A stretch of DNA of 64,000 bases. Origin: Mixophyes australis (Eukaryota; Chordata; Amphibia; Anura; Limnodynastidae). The position numbers and the translations under genes are program-made. Below are positions 1 through 9,973 of the stretch, piece after piece; the first letter of the stretch is position 1, and each line of letters opens with the position of its first letter. The DNA is taken from positions 89,541,418 to 89,605,417 of the forward strand of contig JAVHZZ010000003.1 in NCBI GenBank assembly GCA_036250195.1, read 5' to 3'. Under the pieces are notes generated by a model. That model was not told the DNA's origin and did no database searches. It saw nothing but the letters and a program-made list of their open reading frames with translations.

Positions 1-1626
1 AAAAACACTGAGGAGTGCTAAAAATTATTTAGTAGATACTGCTGACAGATATGACTTTTGACAGCCAGAAATATTAATGCACAATTAGGGAGGACACCCC
101 AAAAACACTGAGGAGTGCTAAAAATTATTTAGTAGATACTGCTGACAGATATGACTTTTGACAGCCAGAAATATTAATGCACAATTAGGGAGGACACCCC
201 AAAAACACTGAGGAGTGCTAAAAATTATTTAGTAGATACTGCTGACAGATATGACTTTTGACAGCCAGAAATATTAATGCACAATTAGGGAGGACACCCC
301 AAAAACACTGAGGAGTGCTAAAAATTATTTAGTAGATACTGCTGACAGATATGACTTTTGACAGCCAGAAATATTAATGCACAATTAGGGAGGACACCCC
401 AAAAACACTGAGGAGTGCTAAAAATTATTTAGTAGATACTGCTGACAGATATGACTTTTGACAGCCAGAAATATTAATGCACAATTAGGGAGGACACCCC
501 AAAAACACTGAGGAGTGCTAAAAATTATTTAGTAGATACTGCTGACAGATATGACTTTTGACAGCCAGAAATATTAATGCACAATTAGGGAGGACACCCC
601 AAAAACACTGAGGAGTGCTAAAAATTATTTAGTAGATACTGCTGACAGATATGACTTTTGACAGCCAGAAATATTAATGCACAATTAGGGAGGACACCCC
701 AAAAACACTGAGGAGTGCTAAAAATTATTTAGTAGATACTGCTGACAGATATGACTTTTGACAGCCAGAAATATTAATGCACAATTAGGGAGGACACCCC
801 AAAAACACTGAGGAGTGCTAAAAATTATTTAGTAGATACTGCTGACAGATATGACTTTTGACAGCCAGAAATATTAATGCACAATTAGGGAGGACACCCC
901 AAAAACACTGAGGAGTGCTAAAAATTATTTAGTAGATACTGCTGACAGATATGACTTTTGACAGCCAGAAATATTAATGCACAATTAGGGAGGACACCCC
1001 AAAAACACTGAGGAGTGCTAAAAATTATTTAGTAGATACTGCTGACAGATATGACTTTTGACAGCCAGAAATATTAATGCACAATTAGGGAGGACACCCC
1101 AAAAACACTGAGGAGTGCTAAAAATTATTTAGTAGATACTGCTGACAGATATGACTTTTGACAGCCAGAAATATTAATGCACAATTAGGGAGGACACCCC
1201 AAAAACACTGAGGAGTGCTAAAAATTATTTAGTAGATACTGCTGACAGATATGACTTTTGACAGCCAGAAATATTAATGCACAATTAGGGAGGACACCCC
1301 AAAAACACTGAGGAGTGCTAAAAATTATTTAGTAGATACTGCTGACAGATATGACTTTTGACAGCCAGAAATATTAATGCACAATTAGGGAGGACACCCC
1401 AAAAACACTGAGGAGTGCTAAAAATTATTTAGTAGATACTGCTGACAGATATGACTTTTGACAGCCAGAAATATTAATGCACAATTAGGGAGGACACCCC
1501 AAAAGCACTGAGGAGTGCTACAAATTATTTAGTAGATACTGCTGACAGATATGACTTTTGACAGCCAGAAATATTAATGCACAATTATGGGGGACACCCC
1601 AAAAGCGCTGGGGTGTGCCAAATATG
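1..1626. repeat. 100-bp minisatellite, 16 units plus a fragment
   Basis: Head-to-tail repeat with a period of exactly 100 bp. By eye the first 15 units (1-1500) are identical. Unit 16 (1501-1600) has about four substitutions, and a diverged partial unit runs to about 1626. Each unit contains a short dyad, cactgaggagtg. The array starts before the window. It lies in the subterminal part of a hAT element that ends at 1967; a related 101-bp repeat lies in the matching place of the element at 36396-39956. Identity of this degree implies recent amplification or homogenisation, or an assembly artefact. Confidence 0.97.
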
Positions 1627-1967
1627 AAGAAAAAATAATAAACCTCTATCCTCCTCTCTGCACTAGCGATTTTGGTTAGAGCAATTGCAAGAACAATATT
1701 GTATTCTCTGTCCCTGCTCTAATTAGCCTATGACTACACCCTGCTCTCTCCCTCTGTCAAATGGCGATGGATTGCTGTGGAGGCGTGTATTTATAAAGTT
1801 GAAGTATCGCGAGAACCGAGTCCCGAGATCCGACGACGTCACAATGACGTTCGGCCTCGATTTGGATTCGGAATGGGCGGGAGAGTACCGAGCTGCTCAG
1901 CTCGGTACTCGGATACCCAAAGTTCGGGTGGGTTCGGTTCTCGGAGAACCGGACCCGCCCATCTCTA
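1..1967. mobile_element. hAT-A: right end of a nested BED-hAT element (left end outside window)
   Basis: After the minisatellite, 1627-1967 matches the right end of the complete hAT element at 36396-39956: the same ctctccctctgtcaaatgg block, the same CpG-rich stretch with tcgcgagaaccgag, and the same terminus ending ccgcccatctcta. The terminus is the reverse of the TIR tagagatgg. The next 8 bases (ataaagac, 1968-1975) are the expected target-site duplication. They belong to another hAT copy (hAT-B), because the sequence right of 1968 continues hAT-B by comparison with 53220-53340. No transposase is visible in the part inside the window; the 91-residue frame through 1730-2005 is non-coding terminal sequence. 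Confidence 0.85.
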
Positions 1968-2344
1968 ATAAAGACACACAGCGTCGAAGTGTTATTATTT
2001 ATTAGTTGACTTTCTTAACCCTAAAATTGTCCCTGTTGCAAATATTCGTGCAATGGACAGTTACTTTTCTATTGAAAGACTCGAGCTTTCAAGTGTAGTG
2101 TTTATAAAATATAAACAACAATACAGTAGTTTTAGAGCACGTCAATACCTCTTGTTTTAAATTATGACACGGCATTTTACTTTTGGTTTAATTTCTTGAA
2201 TTTTTTTACATTTGGTTTTACTTTTTGAACATGGCAAACGACTGTTGCTTGGTCATATAATGCAAAAAAAAAAGTTCCAAGATGGAATTGTCCTTGGGCC
2301 CTCACACCCACCCTTATGTTGTTGAAATAGGACATGCACACTTT

Positions 2345-2408
2345 AACAAACCAATCATTTCAGCGACAGGGCCTACCAAACAACTTTGGCTGAAATGATT
2401 GGTTTGTT
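2345..2408 (-). other. Conserved hairpin just 3' of hAT-B transposase
   Basis: Two perfectly complementary 20-nt arms (2345-2364 and 2389-2408) flank a 24-nt loop, starting about 55 bp beyond the transposase stop codon. The same arms and a similar loop are at 52500-52563 in the second copy, in the same place relative to the stop. The sequence shows the pairing. A role in transcript ending, RNA stability or transposase binding is only inference. Confidence 0.8.
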
Positions 2409-2463
2409 TGGGCCCCCACACCAAAAAAGCTATTCATCTCTCCCTGTACAGACTAAACAGGCT

Positions 2464-5460
2464 CTACTGAGGCAAGATGTCGTCCTCATCCTCAACCTCT
2501 GATTCCTCTCCCCCTACAGTGTGTACTTCCTCCTCATCACACATTATCAATTCGTCCCCGCTGGACTCCACAACCACAGGTCCCTCTGTAGTATCTGGAG
2601 GGCAGTGCTGTACTTCATTGAGGAATTGATTATTCATTTTTATAAACATCATTTTTTCAACGTTGTGAGGAAGCAACCTCCTTCGCCGCTCACTGACCAG
2701 GTTCCCCGCTGCACTAAAAACTCTTTCCCAGTACACACTGGAGGGGGGACAACTCAGGTAAAATAGAGCCAGTTTGTACAGGGGCTTCCAAACTGCCTTT
2801 TTTTCCTGCCAGTAACAATATGGACTGTCTGACATGTCTACTTGGATGGTGTCAGCAAAGTAATCATCCACAATTTTTTCTATTGTGACAGCATCCAATG
2901 CAGCGAGAGTAGACATGTCTGCAATGGTTGGCAGGTCCTTCAGTCCGGACCAGATGTTATCAGCATCCCCGCCAGTGCCTCTTTTGGGAAAACTGAGCTT
3001 TTTCCTCGCAGCCATAGATGTGGAAGAAAATGAGGGTGGAGCTGTTGGCATGTCACGGTCCTCTTCAGAGGACAATCTCCTGACCAGCAGGTCTTTGCAC
3101 CGCTGTAGACTTGTGTCCGCCGGAAACAGAGACACAACATACGCTTTAAACCGAGGATCGAGCACGGTGGCCAGAATGTATTCCTCTGACTTTAAAAGAG
3201 TGACCACCCTCGGATCCTGGCAAAGCGTACGAAGGGCTACATCCACAAGAGCTACATGCTTGGTGTAATCGCAATGGCTTACCAGCTCCTCCCTCACTTT
3301 CTCCAGCTGCTTCTGCAACAGCCTGATCAGGGGAATGACCTGACTCAAGCTGGCAGTGTCGGAACTGACTTCTCGTGTGGCAAGTTCAAATGGCTGCAGA
3401 ACCTTGCACAACACGGAAATCAGTCTCCACTGCGCTTGACTGAGGCGCATCCCCACTCCTTTGCCTATGTCGTAGGTGGCTGTGTAGGCCTGAATGGCCT
3501 TTTGCTGCTCCTCCATCCTCTGCAGCATATAGAGGGTGGAGTTCCAGCGCGTCACAACCTCTTGTTTGAGGTGATGGCAGGGCAGGTTCAAGCTTTTTTG
3601 ATGTGCCTCTAGTCTGCGGTAGGCACTGGCTGAATGCCGAAAGTGTACAGCAATTTTGCGGGCCACCGCAAGCATCTCCTGCACACCCCTGTCACTCTTG
3701 AGGTAATGCTGCACCACCAAATTAATGGTGTGGGCAAAACATGGGACGTGCTGGAAATTGCCCATATTTAATGCCCGCACAATGTTACTGGCATTGTCTG
3801 ACACCACAAATCCCTATGAGAGTCTAAGTGGGGTAAGCCACTGGGAGATAATTTCCCTCATTTTCTCTAATATGTTGTCAGCGTTGTGCCTCTTATTAAA
3901 GCCTGTAATGCACAATGTTGCCTGCCTTTGCATGAGCAGCCATTTTGTAGATGCTGCTACTGATGCAGCTGTTGCTGTTGCTGCGGAAGGGGATGCATCT
4001 ACCCAGTGGGCTGTCACAGTCATATAGTCCTTCGTTTGCCCAGAACCACTTGTCCACATGTCCGTGGTTAAGTGGACAGTGGGTACAACCGCATTTTTAA
4101 GAGCACTGAGGACACTTGATCGTACTTCTCTGTACATTTTTGGTATCGCCTGCCTAGTGAAGTGGAATCTCGAGGGGATTTGGTACCGGGGACACAATAC
4201 CTCCATCAACCCTCTAAATCCCACTCCACTGATGGCGGACACCGGGCGCACGTCTAACACCAACATTGCAGTTACAGCCGCAGTTATACGCTTTGCAATA
4301 GGGTGACTACTATCGTATTTGGTGGTCATGGCAAACGACTGTTGGACGGTCAATTGTTTTGTGAAAGACTTAGCGGTCTTACGACTTCCCCTCTGGGAAG
4401 ATGACCGACTAACAGCAGCAACAGCAGCAGTGGCAGTAGTAGGCGTACCGCTGCAGGATTCCTCGGATGAATCCCGTATTGAGGAGGACTCAGTCTGGCT
4501 GCTGACTTGGGCTGCAGGACTGAATCTGATGGAGATTGTGGAGGAAGTTGACGAGGAGGGTGTTGCTGGTGTGTATCCAACTGGACCACGGGATTTAGGT
4601 GTCCCTGTACCGATGAGGGTCCTAGCCCCAGTTCCTGAACTAACCACTGAACTATGAAGGTTATTCAGGTGACGTATAAGGGAGGATGTTCCTAGGTGGG
4701 CAAGATCCTTACCCCTGCTTATTTGAGCTTTACATAAGCTACATATTGCCATACATTGGTTGTCTGGATTTGGATAAAAATAACTCCAGACCGAAGAGGT
4801 GCATTTTTTGGTCTTCTGACCAGGCATGACGATGGGCTTTTTCATCCCATGGACATCAGCTGTTTCCCCCCCTGGTGCCTCATTTACAATAACCACATCA
4901 CCATCCTCATCATCAAGTTCCTCCACAGCGCCAGCTACATCATCAATAGCCTCCTCCCGAGCCACCTCTTCCCGTACAGTGATGGGAAGGTCAGGCTTGA
5001 CAACCACCAACACCCTTGGACTCGCCTTGGGGATTTGTGATAATTTCTCTTTAGAAGGCAGAGTTGTTTGCTGTTTTGTTGCTGACAGCATAACTCTCTT
5101 CAATTTTTTGTAGGGGGGGGGAGGAGGAGGAGGGCTAAGATCCGTGGGTGAAGCTGAACCACTAGTCATGAACACGGGCCAGGGCCTAAGCCGTTCCTTG
5201 CCACTCCGTGTCGTAAATGGCATATTGGCAACTTTACGTTTCTCCTCAGATGATTTAAAGTTTCTCTTTTTGCTACTTTTTCTTAACTTGGGCTTTTTGG
5301 ATTTTACATGCCCGGTACTACGAGATTGGGCATCGGGCTTGGAAGACGACGTTGATGGCATTTCATCGTCTATGTCATGACTAGTGGCAGCAGCTTCAGC
5401 ATTAGGAGGAAGTGGGTCTTGATCTTTCCCTACTTTATCCTCCAAATTTTTGGTCTCCAT
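2464..5460 (-). pseudogene. BED-type zinc-finger hAT transposase, full length but for one in-frame TAG
   Basis: About 998 codons on the minus strand from the ATG at 5460 to TAG at 2464-2466. The reading frame is open throughout except for TAG at 3814-3816 (codon about 549). A GTG four codons upstream keeps the frame open to 5472, but the ATG is shared with the copy at 51077 and is preferred. Domain order: a long charged N-terminus with the block NMPFTTRSGKER (about residue 79) and a proline run; a BED finger at about 223-270 with C240, C243, H264 and H269; a serine-rich linker; the hAT catalytic region with TTDMWTS (D467) and SDNASN (D555); LDPRFK near 768; and the C-terminal dimerisation motif ERVFSAAGN near 913, then an acidic tail. 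This is the ZBED1/Ac-like type of hAT transposase, which cuts and pastes DNA in the nucleus. The N-terminal extension is longer than in typical 600-700-residue relatives. It is probably a recently killed copy, but readthrough or a polymorphic stop is possible. Confidence 0.9.
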
Positions 5461-5476
5461 TATATGTAGCACAAGA

Positions 5477-6070
5477 TACTGCAGAATGTGTGAACTTGGT
5501 AATATTGCAGTACCAATGGACTTATACTGCTGGATTGGTTTTGCAAATTTGGTTATAATTATTATATTTTTTATTTTTTTTTAAATTTTTAATTTTTTTT
5601 ACTTTTTTTTTATTTTTAAAAAACTGGGGAATAGTGGGGAAATAACTATGCCCTTAGAAGCACAGAGCACAGGACACAGCACCACTGGACTGAACAGGAC
5701 ACGGCACAGGACACAGCAGCACTACGGAACTCAGCAGGACAGAGCACAGGACACAGCACCACTGGACTGATACTGCAGAATGTGTGAACTTGGTAATATT
5801 GCAGTACCAATGGACTTATAATGCTGGATTGGTTTTGCAAATTTGGTTATAATTATTATATTTTTTTTTTTTTTTTTAATTTTTTCTTTTTTTTTTCTTT
5901 TTTTTTCTTTTTTAAAAACTTGGGAATAATGGGGAAATAACTATGCCCTTAGAAGCACAGAGCACAGGACACAGCACCACTGGACTGAACAGGACACGGC
6001 ACAGGACCCAGCAGCACTACGGAACTCAGCAGGACAGAGCACAGGACACAGCACCACTGGACTGATACTG
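5477..6070. repeat. Two direct repeats of about 295 bp in hAT-B 5' region
   Basis: The sequence beginning tactgcagaatgtgtgaac recurs at about 5477 and 5770. Each unit contains T-rich tracts and then a GACACAG-rich block, and carries the same text as the ~342-bp repeats at 49916-50600 in the opposite orientation. These lie between the CpG-rich terminus and the transposase start, where a promoter or 5' leader would be. Open frames in it are cysteine-rich artefacts of the repeat. Confidence 0.85.
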
Positions 6071-6073
6071 CAG

Positions 6074-6200
6074 AACACAGCACAGCACAGCACAGCACAG
6101 CACAGCACAGCACTAAACAGCACAGCACAGCACAGCACTAAACAGCACAGAACTAAACAGCACAGAACTAAACAGCACAGAACTAAACAGCACAGAGGAC
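6074..6200. repeat. CAGCA/AGCACAG simple repeat
   Basis: Pentanucleotide-type repeat of cagca passing into aactaaacagcacag units, inside the 5' end of hAT-B. The reverse complement of the same low-complexity block is at 49728-49800 in hAT-E. Confidence 0.85.
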
Positions 6201-6254
6201 CACCTAACACACCCTCCCTCTACCCTGATCAATGCCCGAGTGAAGATGGCGGCG

Positions 6255-6431
6255 ACTAGCGGGGAATTTATAGGATCCGAGTATCGCGAGATCCGACAAC
6301 GGGATTATGAGTCAGAGCCTCAGTTTCACTTTTGAATTTGGCGCCAATACCCGGATCTGTCTCGGATCCGACTCGGATCCGCAACGTTCGGGTGGGCTCG
6401 GATTTCATAAATCCGAGTGCGCTCATCCCTA
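6255..6431 (-). promoter_or_regulatory. CpG-rich 5' terminus of hAT-B with TATA-like box
   Basis: On the minus strand the terminus has repeated cggatccgag and tcgcgagatccgac words, then a TATA-like cctataaattcc (about 6266-6276) and gccgccatcttcac. The same order occurs at 49475-49670, and a weaker form (gcataaattccccgc) at 41263. Conservation of TATA and spacing in three copies suggests the transposase promoter; the terminal words may also bind transposase. Confidence 0.5.
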
Positions 6432-6439
6432 ATATATAT

Positions 6440-7209
6440 ATATAATATTATAAAATGACCAGTATAAATCCAGATGTAATAATAACCTTCTAAACTAAAT
6501 TGTAATAGAACACTGTAAGATATGACAACCTATTTGACATTTTCTTTAAATCTATTATACAGCAAGACATTTTACTTATCAGATCTACATACTTAATCAT
6601 TTTCTATATACATCATTAGACTATAAAATCCACTGTACTATACACATACGTTATCACACATCCCACACCCTACATAAATGATGAGACATTTTAAAAGACA
6701 GTAATCTGTGTGTCACTATCCCAAGGGATAAAAGTGCAATCAGATATTGTCTCAATAATTTCTAATTCAAATATGGATTGTGCAGAATATGCCTGTATGC
6801 ATTTTGTTGACCATTGTTAGTTCAAAGATATATATATAACACATTTTTTAAATCAGTTGTGGAAATAGAGATACATTCTTACAATTCATGGTAATCTTTG
6901 ACTATAGGAGAAGAGACAAATGTCTTCAATCCCATTCCACTATGCAGAGATAAAACAAAAGCTTGTGCCTTATTTTGCTTATGACACCAGGCTAACCTCT
7001 GGATAGTGAAACACAGATTTGAACAACTCCTAATTAAGCTATATTTTATCCCTGACAAAGAATTCTAAGGTAATATTTCCTTTCTTTCTTGTGACATTGT
7101 GATGTCAATCTTTGTCAAGGTAAGAAGGAGTCTTATCATTCATCCAACAATTGCAGATTTAGCATCTTATTATTATCACAACTTATCAATACTCCCCCCC
7201 CCCCCTTAC
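6440..7209. other. No recognisable feature
   Basis: AT-rich sequence with short TA runs and a short C-run at 7195-7205. I see no gene, repeat structure or transposon end. Confidence 0.6.
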
Positions 7210-7631
7210 TTAAGCTGGGTACACACTACAGAAATTTCGACCAACTTTTTATGTCGAGCGATTTTACATGCGATCGATGTTCCGATCGCTCGGTCCATGG
7301 ACTGCATACACACTAGTCTTGTTTAGGACGATAAAGGGAAGAGCGGACGTCCCTTTAGCGACTTTTTACAGCCATGTTGTCGTGAGCAATGACTGTAATT
7401 TCATACTCACTGGATCGGTCGGAAGTTTATACACACTACACAATGGAAACGAGATTGTAACGAAAATATTAAACGGTACGACCAACCAAATGAGGCGACA
7501 ATCGTCCATTTGGGCAGACTTTCGACCATCGTGTAACTGTACACACTAACCCGACTTTTGAACGAGAGGTCGTATGTCGGCTGATTTAGCCGAATATTGG
7601 ATGAAAACTGTGTAGTGTGTACCCAGCTTAA
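7210..7631. mobile_element. TTAA-flanked non-autonomous DNA transposon (piggyBac/Kolobok type)
   Basis: Inverted termini gctgggtacacactaca (from 7214) and its complement ending at 7627 are each flanked by TTAA (7210-7213 and 7628-7631). The 414-bp interior carries further tacacacta-like words and no credible coding sequence. TTAA duplication is known for piggyBac and Kolobok superfamilies; I cannot tell which. Confidence 0.8.
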
Positions 7632-7979
7632 CATACATATAGTTTATTGAGGAATTGCTTATTAACTACTATGACAAGGTTAGGAAGCATTTAACCTCAA
7701 AATAACTGTTGCACAAGAATGTAGATCAGTGTTGGTGATTCATCAGCTGCTTAGGAAGTGCTCATGTGGCCTGTGAGGACATCACTTTGTTTTAGACACA
7801 TCTACCTTTGGTAAAGGTTTATAAATTTCTTTGCCAAGAAATCATGGGTTATGCAGGTCATATTCAAACTGCATACTTTACATTTTGCTGTAACTACGAA
7901 ATAGAAGTAAATCTCTTTTTATTGCAAAATCTACACTTGAATGGACAGTGTACATTTATTTTGAAAATTAATTAAAAAC
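7632..7979. other. No recognisable feature
   Basis: Unstructured AT-rich spacer. Confidence 0.55.
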
Positions 7980-8262
7980 TTAAAATCTTATTTCAGCAAC
8001 TTCTTTTTCTCGCCTCACAAATCTGAGCATTTCTTTGACTTGCCCCCGAGACTTTCTTTCCTCAATGAAAGAGACATTGAGTGCTCCCTCTTGAGCAGAG
8101 CTCACCATGGAGGGTTGCATAGTGTTGTTGCTGTTGCCTCCCGGAATCCTCAATATCTGACCACTGTTGCCTCCAGCGTTCCTCAATAGCTGACTGCTGA
8201 GTCTCGGTAGCTGCCTGCCGAGTTGCGGTACCCTGTAGCAAGGTTTTAATTAAATCCTCCAT
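7980..8262 (-). pseudogene. Gag fragment of a second gypsy-like retrotransposon
   Basis: Reading minus from the ATG at 8262, MEDLIKTLLQ followed by a glutamine-rich coiled-coil-like stretch resembles the start of the gag at 12092 (MEEVLRTLV and a Q-rich run). After about 65 codons the frame shifts, and a charged stretch ending at 7980 follows. No LTR or pol was found beside it, so this is an isolated, truncated gag N-terminus. The assignment rests on the shared start motif and composition only. Confidence 0.4.
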
Positions 8263-9090
8263 GTTTGAGCACTATAACATAGTCTTTTTTAGTCTTTTTT
8301 TTCCAAATCCAATTAAATGTGTATCTGGCTCTCTTTCAGAAACATCTTTCAGCATATTGTAATGGGTCAAAATTCATTGCAGCACCAATGTGCTCCAAAT
8401 CCTGTTTTTTTTCTCTTTCCATATTGAGACTTTGATACACCAGTATGCAATCTTTCTGGTTTGAATACATTAATCTTCTACTTATTGTATCTTGAAAAGT
8501 AGCTAATTTTATTTTCCTATAGATGAAGCACTTCTATAAAAAAAAAAAAAAAGTCACTTGACTTAGGAGGTGTAACACTACAATACGCAGCATGTGTCAA
8601 AAGTAAACTTATTCTTTTTGACACTTGACTTGTGTGGTGCAGAATTACACAACTTTCTAGCGGCTTTACAGCAATTAACAAAAACTCAGTCCATGAAAAC
8701 ACTTGATTTCTTTGCAAAGCAGATTGTTTTAAACTGCTGCTGAATGGTTTTGCAAACATATTTGCTGTCTTCTGTTATTCCAACCCAGAAATATCCACTT
8801 TACACTGAAAATGTTTAATTCCTCTCAACTCTTCATAAATGCAGCAGGCACTCTGTTTAAACATTACTTCATGGCAGGAGTTGGCCTGTGGTCCAGAGAA
8901 GGGGGGACGGAGGGTTCCTTGGTCTTCCTCCGGTGTTGCTACAACCAAACCCCTACCTAGTGAAGACCCTTCTGCAACCAGGTGAAGATGCACTGCGCTA
9001 TGCAGAATAAAAGGTACAAACTTTATTTACCGACCACACACGCAAATTGAAATACATACATACATATCCTAGTGCTACAAAGGGGTATTA
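8263..9090. other. No recognisable feature
   Basis: AT-rich spacer with an A14 run near 8538. On the minus strand upstream of the gag fragment, tggtgctgcaatgaa near 8370 might be a decayed primer site, but I could not support it. Confidence 0.5.
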
Positions 9091-9095
9091 CACAA

Positions 9096-9139
<44 letters not shown>
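9091..9139. repeat. (CA)/(TA)n microsatellite
   Basis: Short CACA run passing into an uninterrupted TA tract. The gypsy element inserted at its right edge. Confidence 0.95.
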
Positions 9140-9142
<3 letters not shown>

Positions 9143-9626
9143 GGCAAGAGCCCGCTACAGCTGAAGCACACGTGAACAACTTCTTCCTTTTTATGTAGTT
9201 TTTTTGTCCGGATGGTAAATGTTTTGACACCGTACAAATTTCACAGCAATACTTGGAGACCCTAAACACTAGCTAGACATAGCTCAGCTCTCTCAAGACC
9301 AGCCAGCTTCCCCAGCGTTGATCTCCCTGAACAAGTAACACAGTTAAGCTTTTATACATGATACTCCTCCCCCAGCCTTAGCTTGATGGGCAGGTGACAC
9401 ACCCACCTTCTCTTTATAAGGAAACGCCCATCACTGCCTCTGTGTGGACTAATCCGACACACCCTGTCTGTTTGCTGTGAGGAAATCATGTAAGTTAGCA
9501 AACTTTAAACTACACATACGTTTTTACCTGGTTTAACCTCAACCTAGGTGCATAACTGTGCCAATGTTTTATTCTGTTTGTATACTTTCTCTGCCTCTTG
9601 TCAGATAAATGCCTCCCTTTGTTACA
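9140..9626 (-). repeat. 3' LTR of the gypsy element
   Basis: 487 bp, tg...ca bounded on the plus strand (tgtggcaag to tttgttaca), matching 12159-12615 apart from substitutions and an extra ~30 bp near 9200. A minus-strand tataaaagct near 9349 is a candidate TATA box. Confidence 0.93.
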
Positions 9627-9973
9627 TATCCCTCCCCCTAGCGTCTCCAAGTAGGGGGACGCGGACTTCGCGAGTAGCGCATATTTTCGTGACAATGCAT
9701 CTGCATTCTTGTGCAGAATCCCAGGTCTATATTCTACTGAGAACTTGAAAGGTTGCAGTGCCAAGAACCAGCGGGTTACCTTGGCATTTACCTCCCGGTT
9801 GTTCTGCATCCATTTCAATGGTGCATGGTCTGTTATTAAGGTGAACTCTCTGCCTAGGAGATAATAGCGCAGAGCTTCTGTAGCCCATTTTATGGCGAGA
9901 CATTCTTTCTCTACAGTGGCATATTTTTGTTCCCTTGGAAGCAATTTCCGACTTAGGTACAGGACAGGATTTT
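9510..9973 (-). pseudogene. RNase H domain of gypsy pol
   Basis: Minus-strand frame with LSRKLLPREQKYATVEKECLA, then ITDHAPLKWM and VEYRPGILHKNADALSRK, the standard C-terminal half of Ty3/gypsy RNase H with the DALSR end. It is separated from the reverse transcriptase frame by a small frameshift near 9975-9985. The frame does not stop at the polypurine tract but runs about 40 codons into the 3' LTR, to 9510. In the order seen here RNase H is the last pol domain, since integrase lies upstream. Confidence 0.9.
9627..9642 (-). promoter_or_regulatory. Polypurine tract
   Basis: Minus-strand ctagggggagggata lies directly against the start of the 3' LTR, the expected site for plus-strand priming of retroelement DNA synthesis. 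Confidence 0.8.

Larger units (their letters stand above)
1968..6431 (-). mobile_element. hAT-B: BED-hAT element with near-complete transposase, interrupted by hAT-A
   Basis: The element reads on the minus strand. Its 5' end is at 6431 with TIR tagggatgagcgcactc, almost identical for about 250 bp to the left end of the element at 49475. The transposase runs 5460 to 2464. Its 3' part can be followed down to 1968 by similarity to 52440-53340, and there hAT-A is inserted. The rest of the 3' end must lie left of position 1. The bases beyond 6431 (atatatat) are the only visible half of the target duplication and fall in a TA-repeat, so they are uninformative. Member of the same group as 41107-42837 and 49475-54676. 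Confidence 0.85.

Noticed and set aside
1..1600. Regular direct repeats resembling a CRISPR array
   Set aside because: The 100-bp units are contiguous with no unique spacers, and the setting is a eukaryotic transposon end.
1730..2005. 91-codon frame at the left edge
   Set aside because: It crosses the hAT-A terminus and TIR into hAT-B, with no domain.
5646..6210. Cysteine-rich frames suggestive of small secreted proteins
   Set aside because: They lie in the GACACAG/CAGCA repeats of the hAT-B 5' region.
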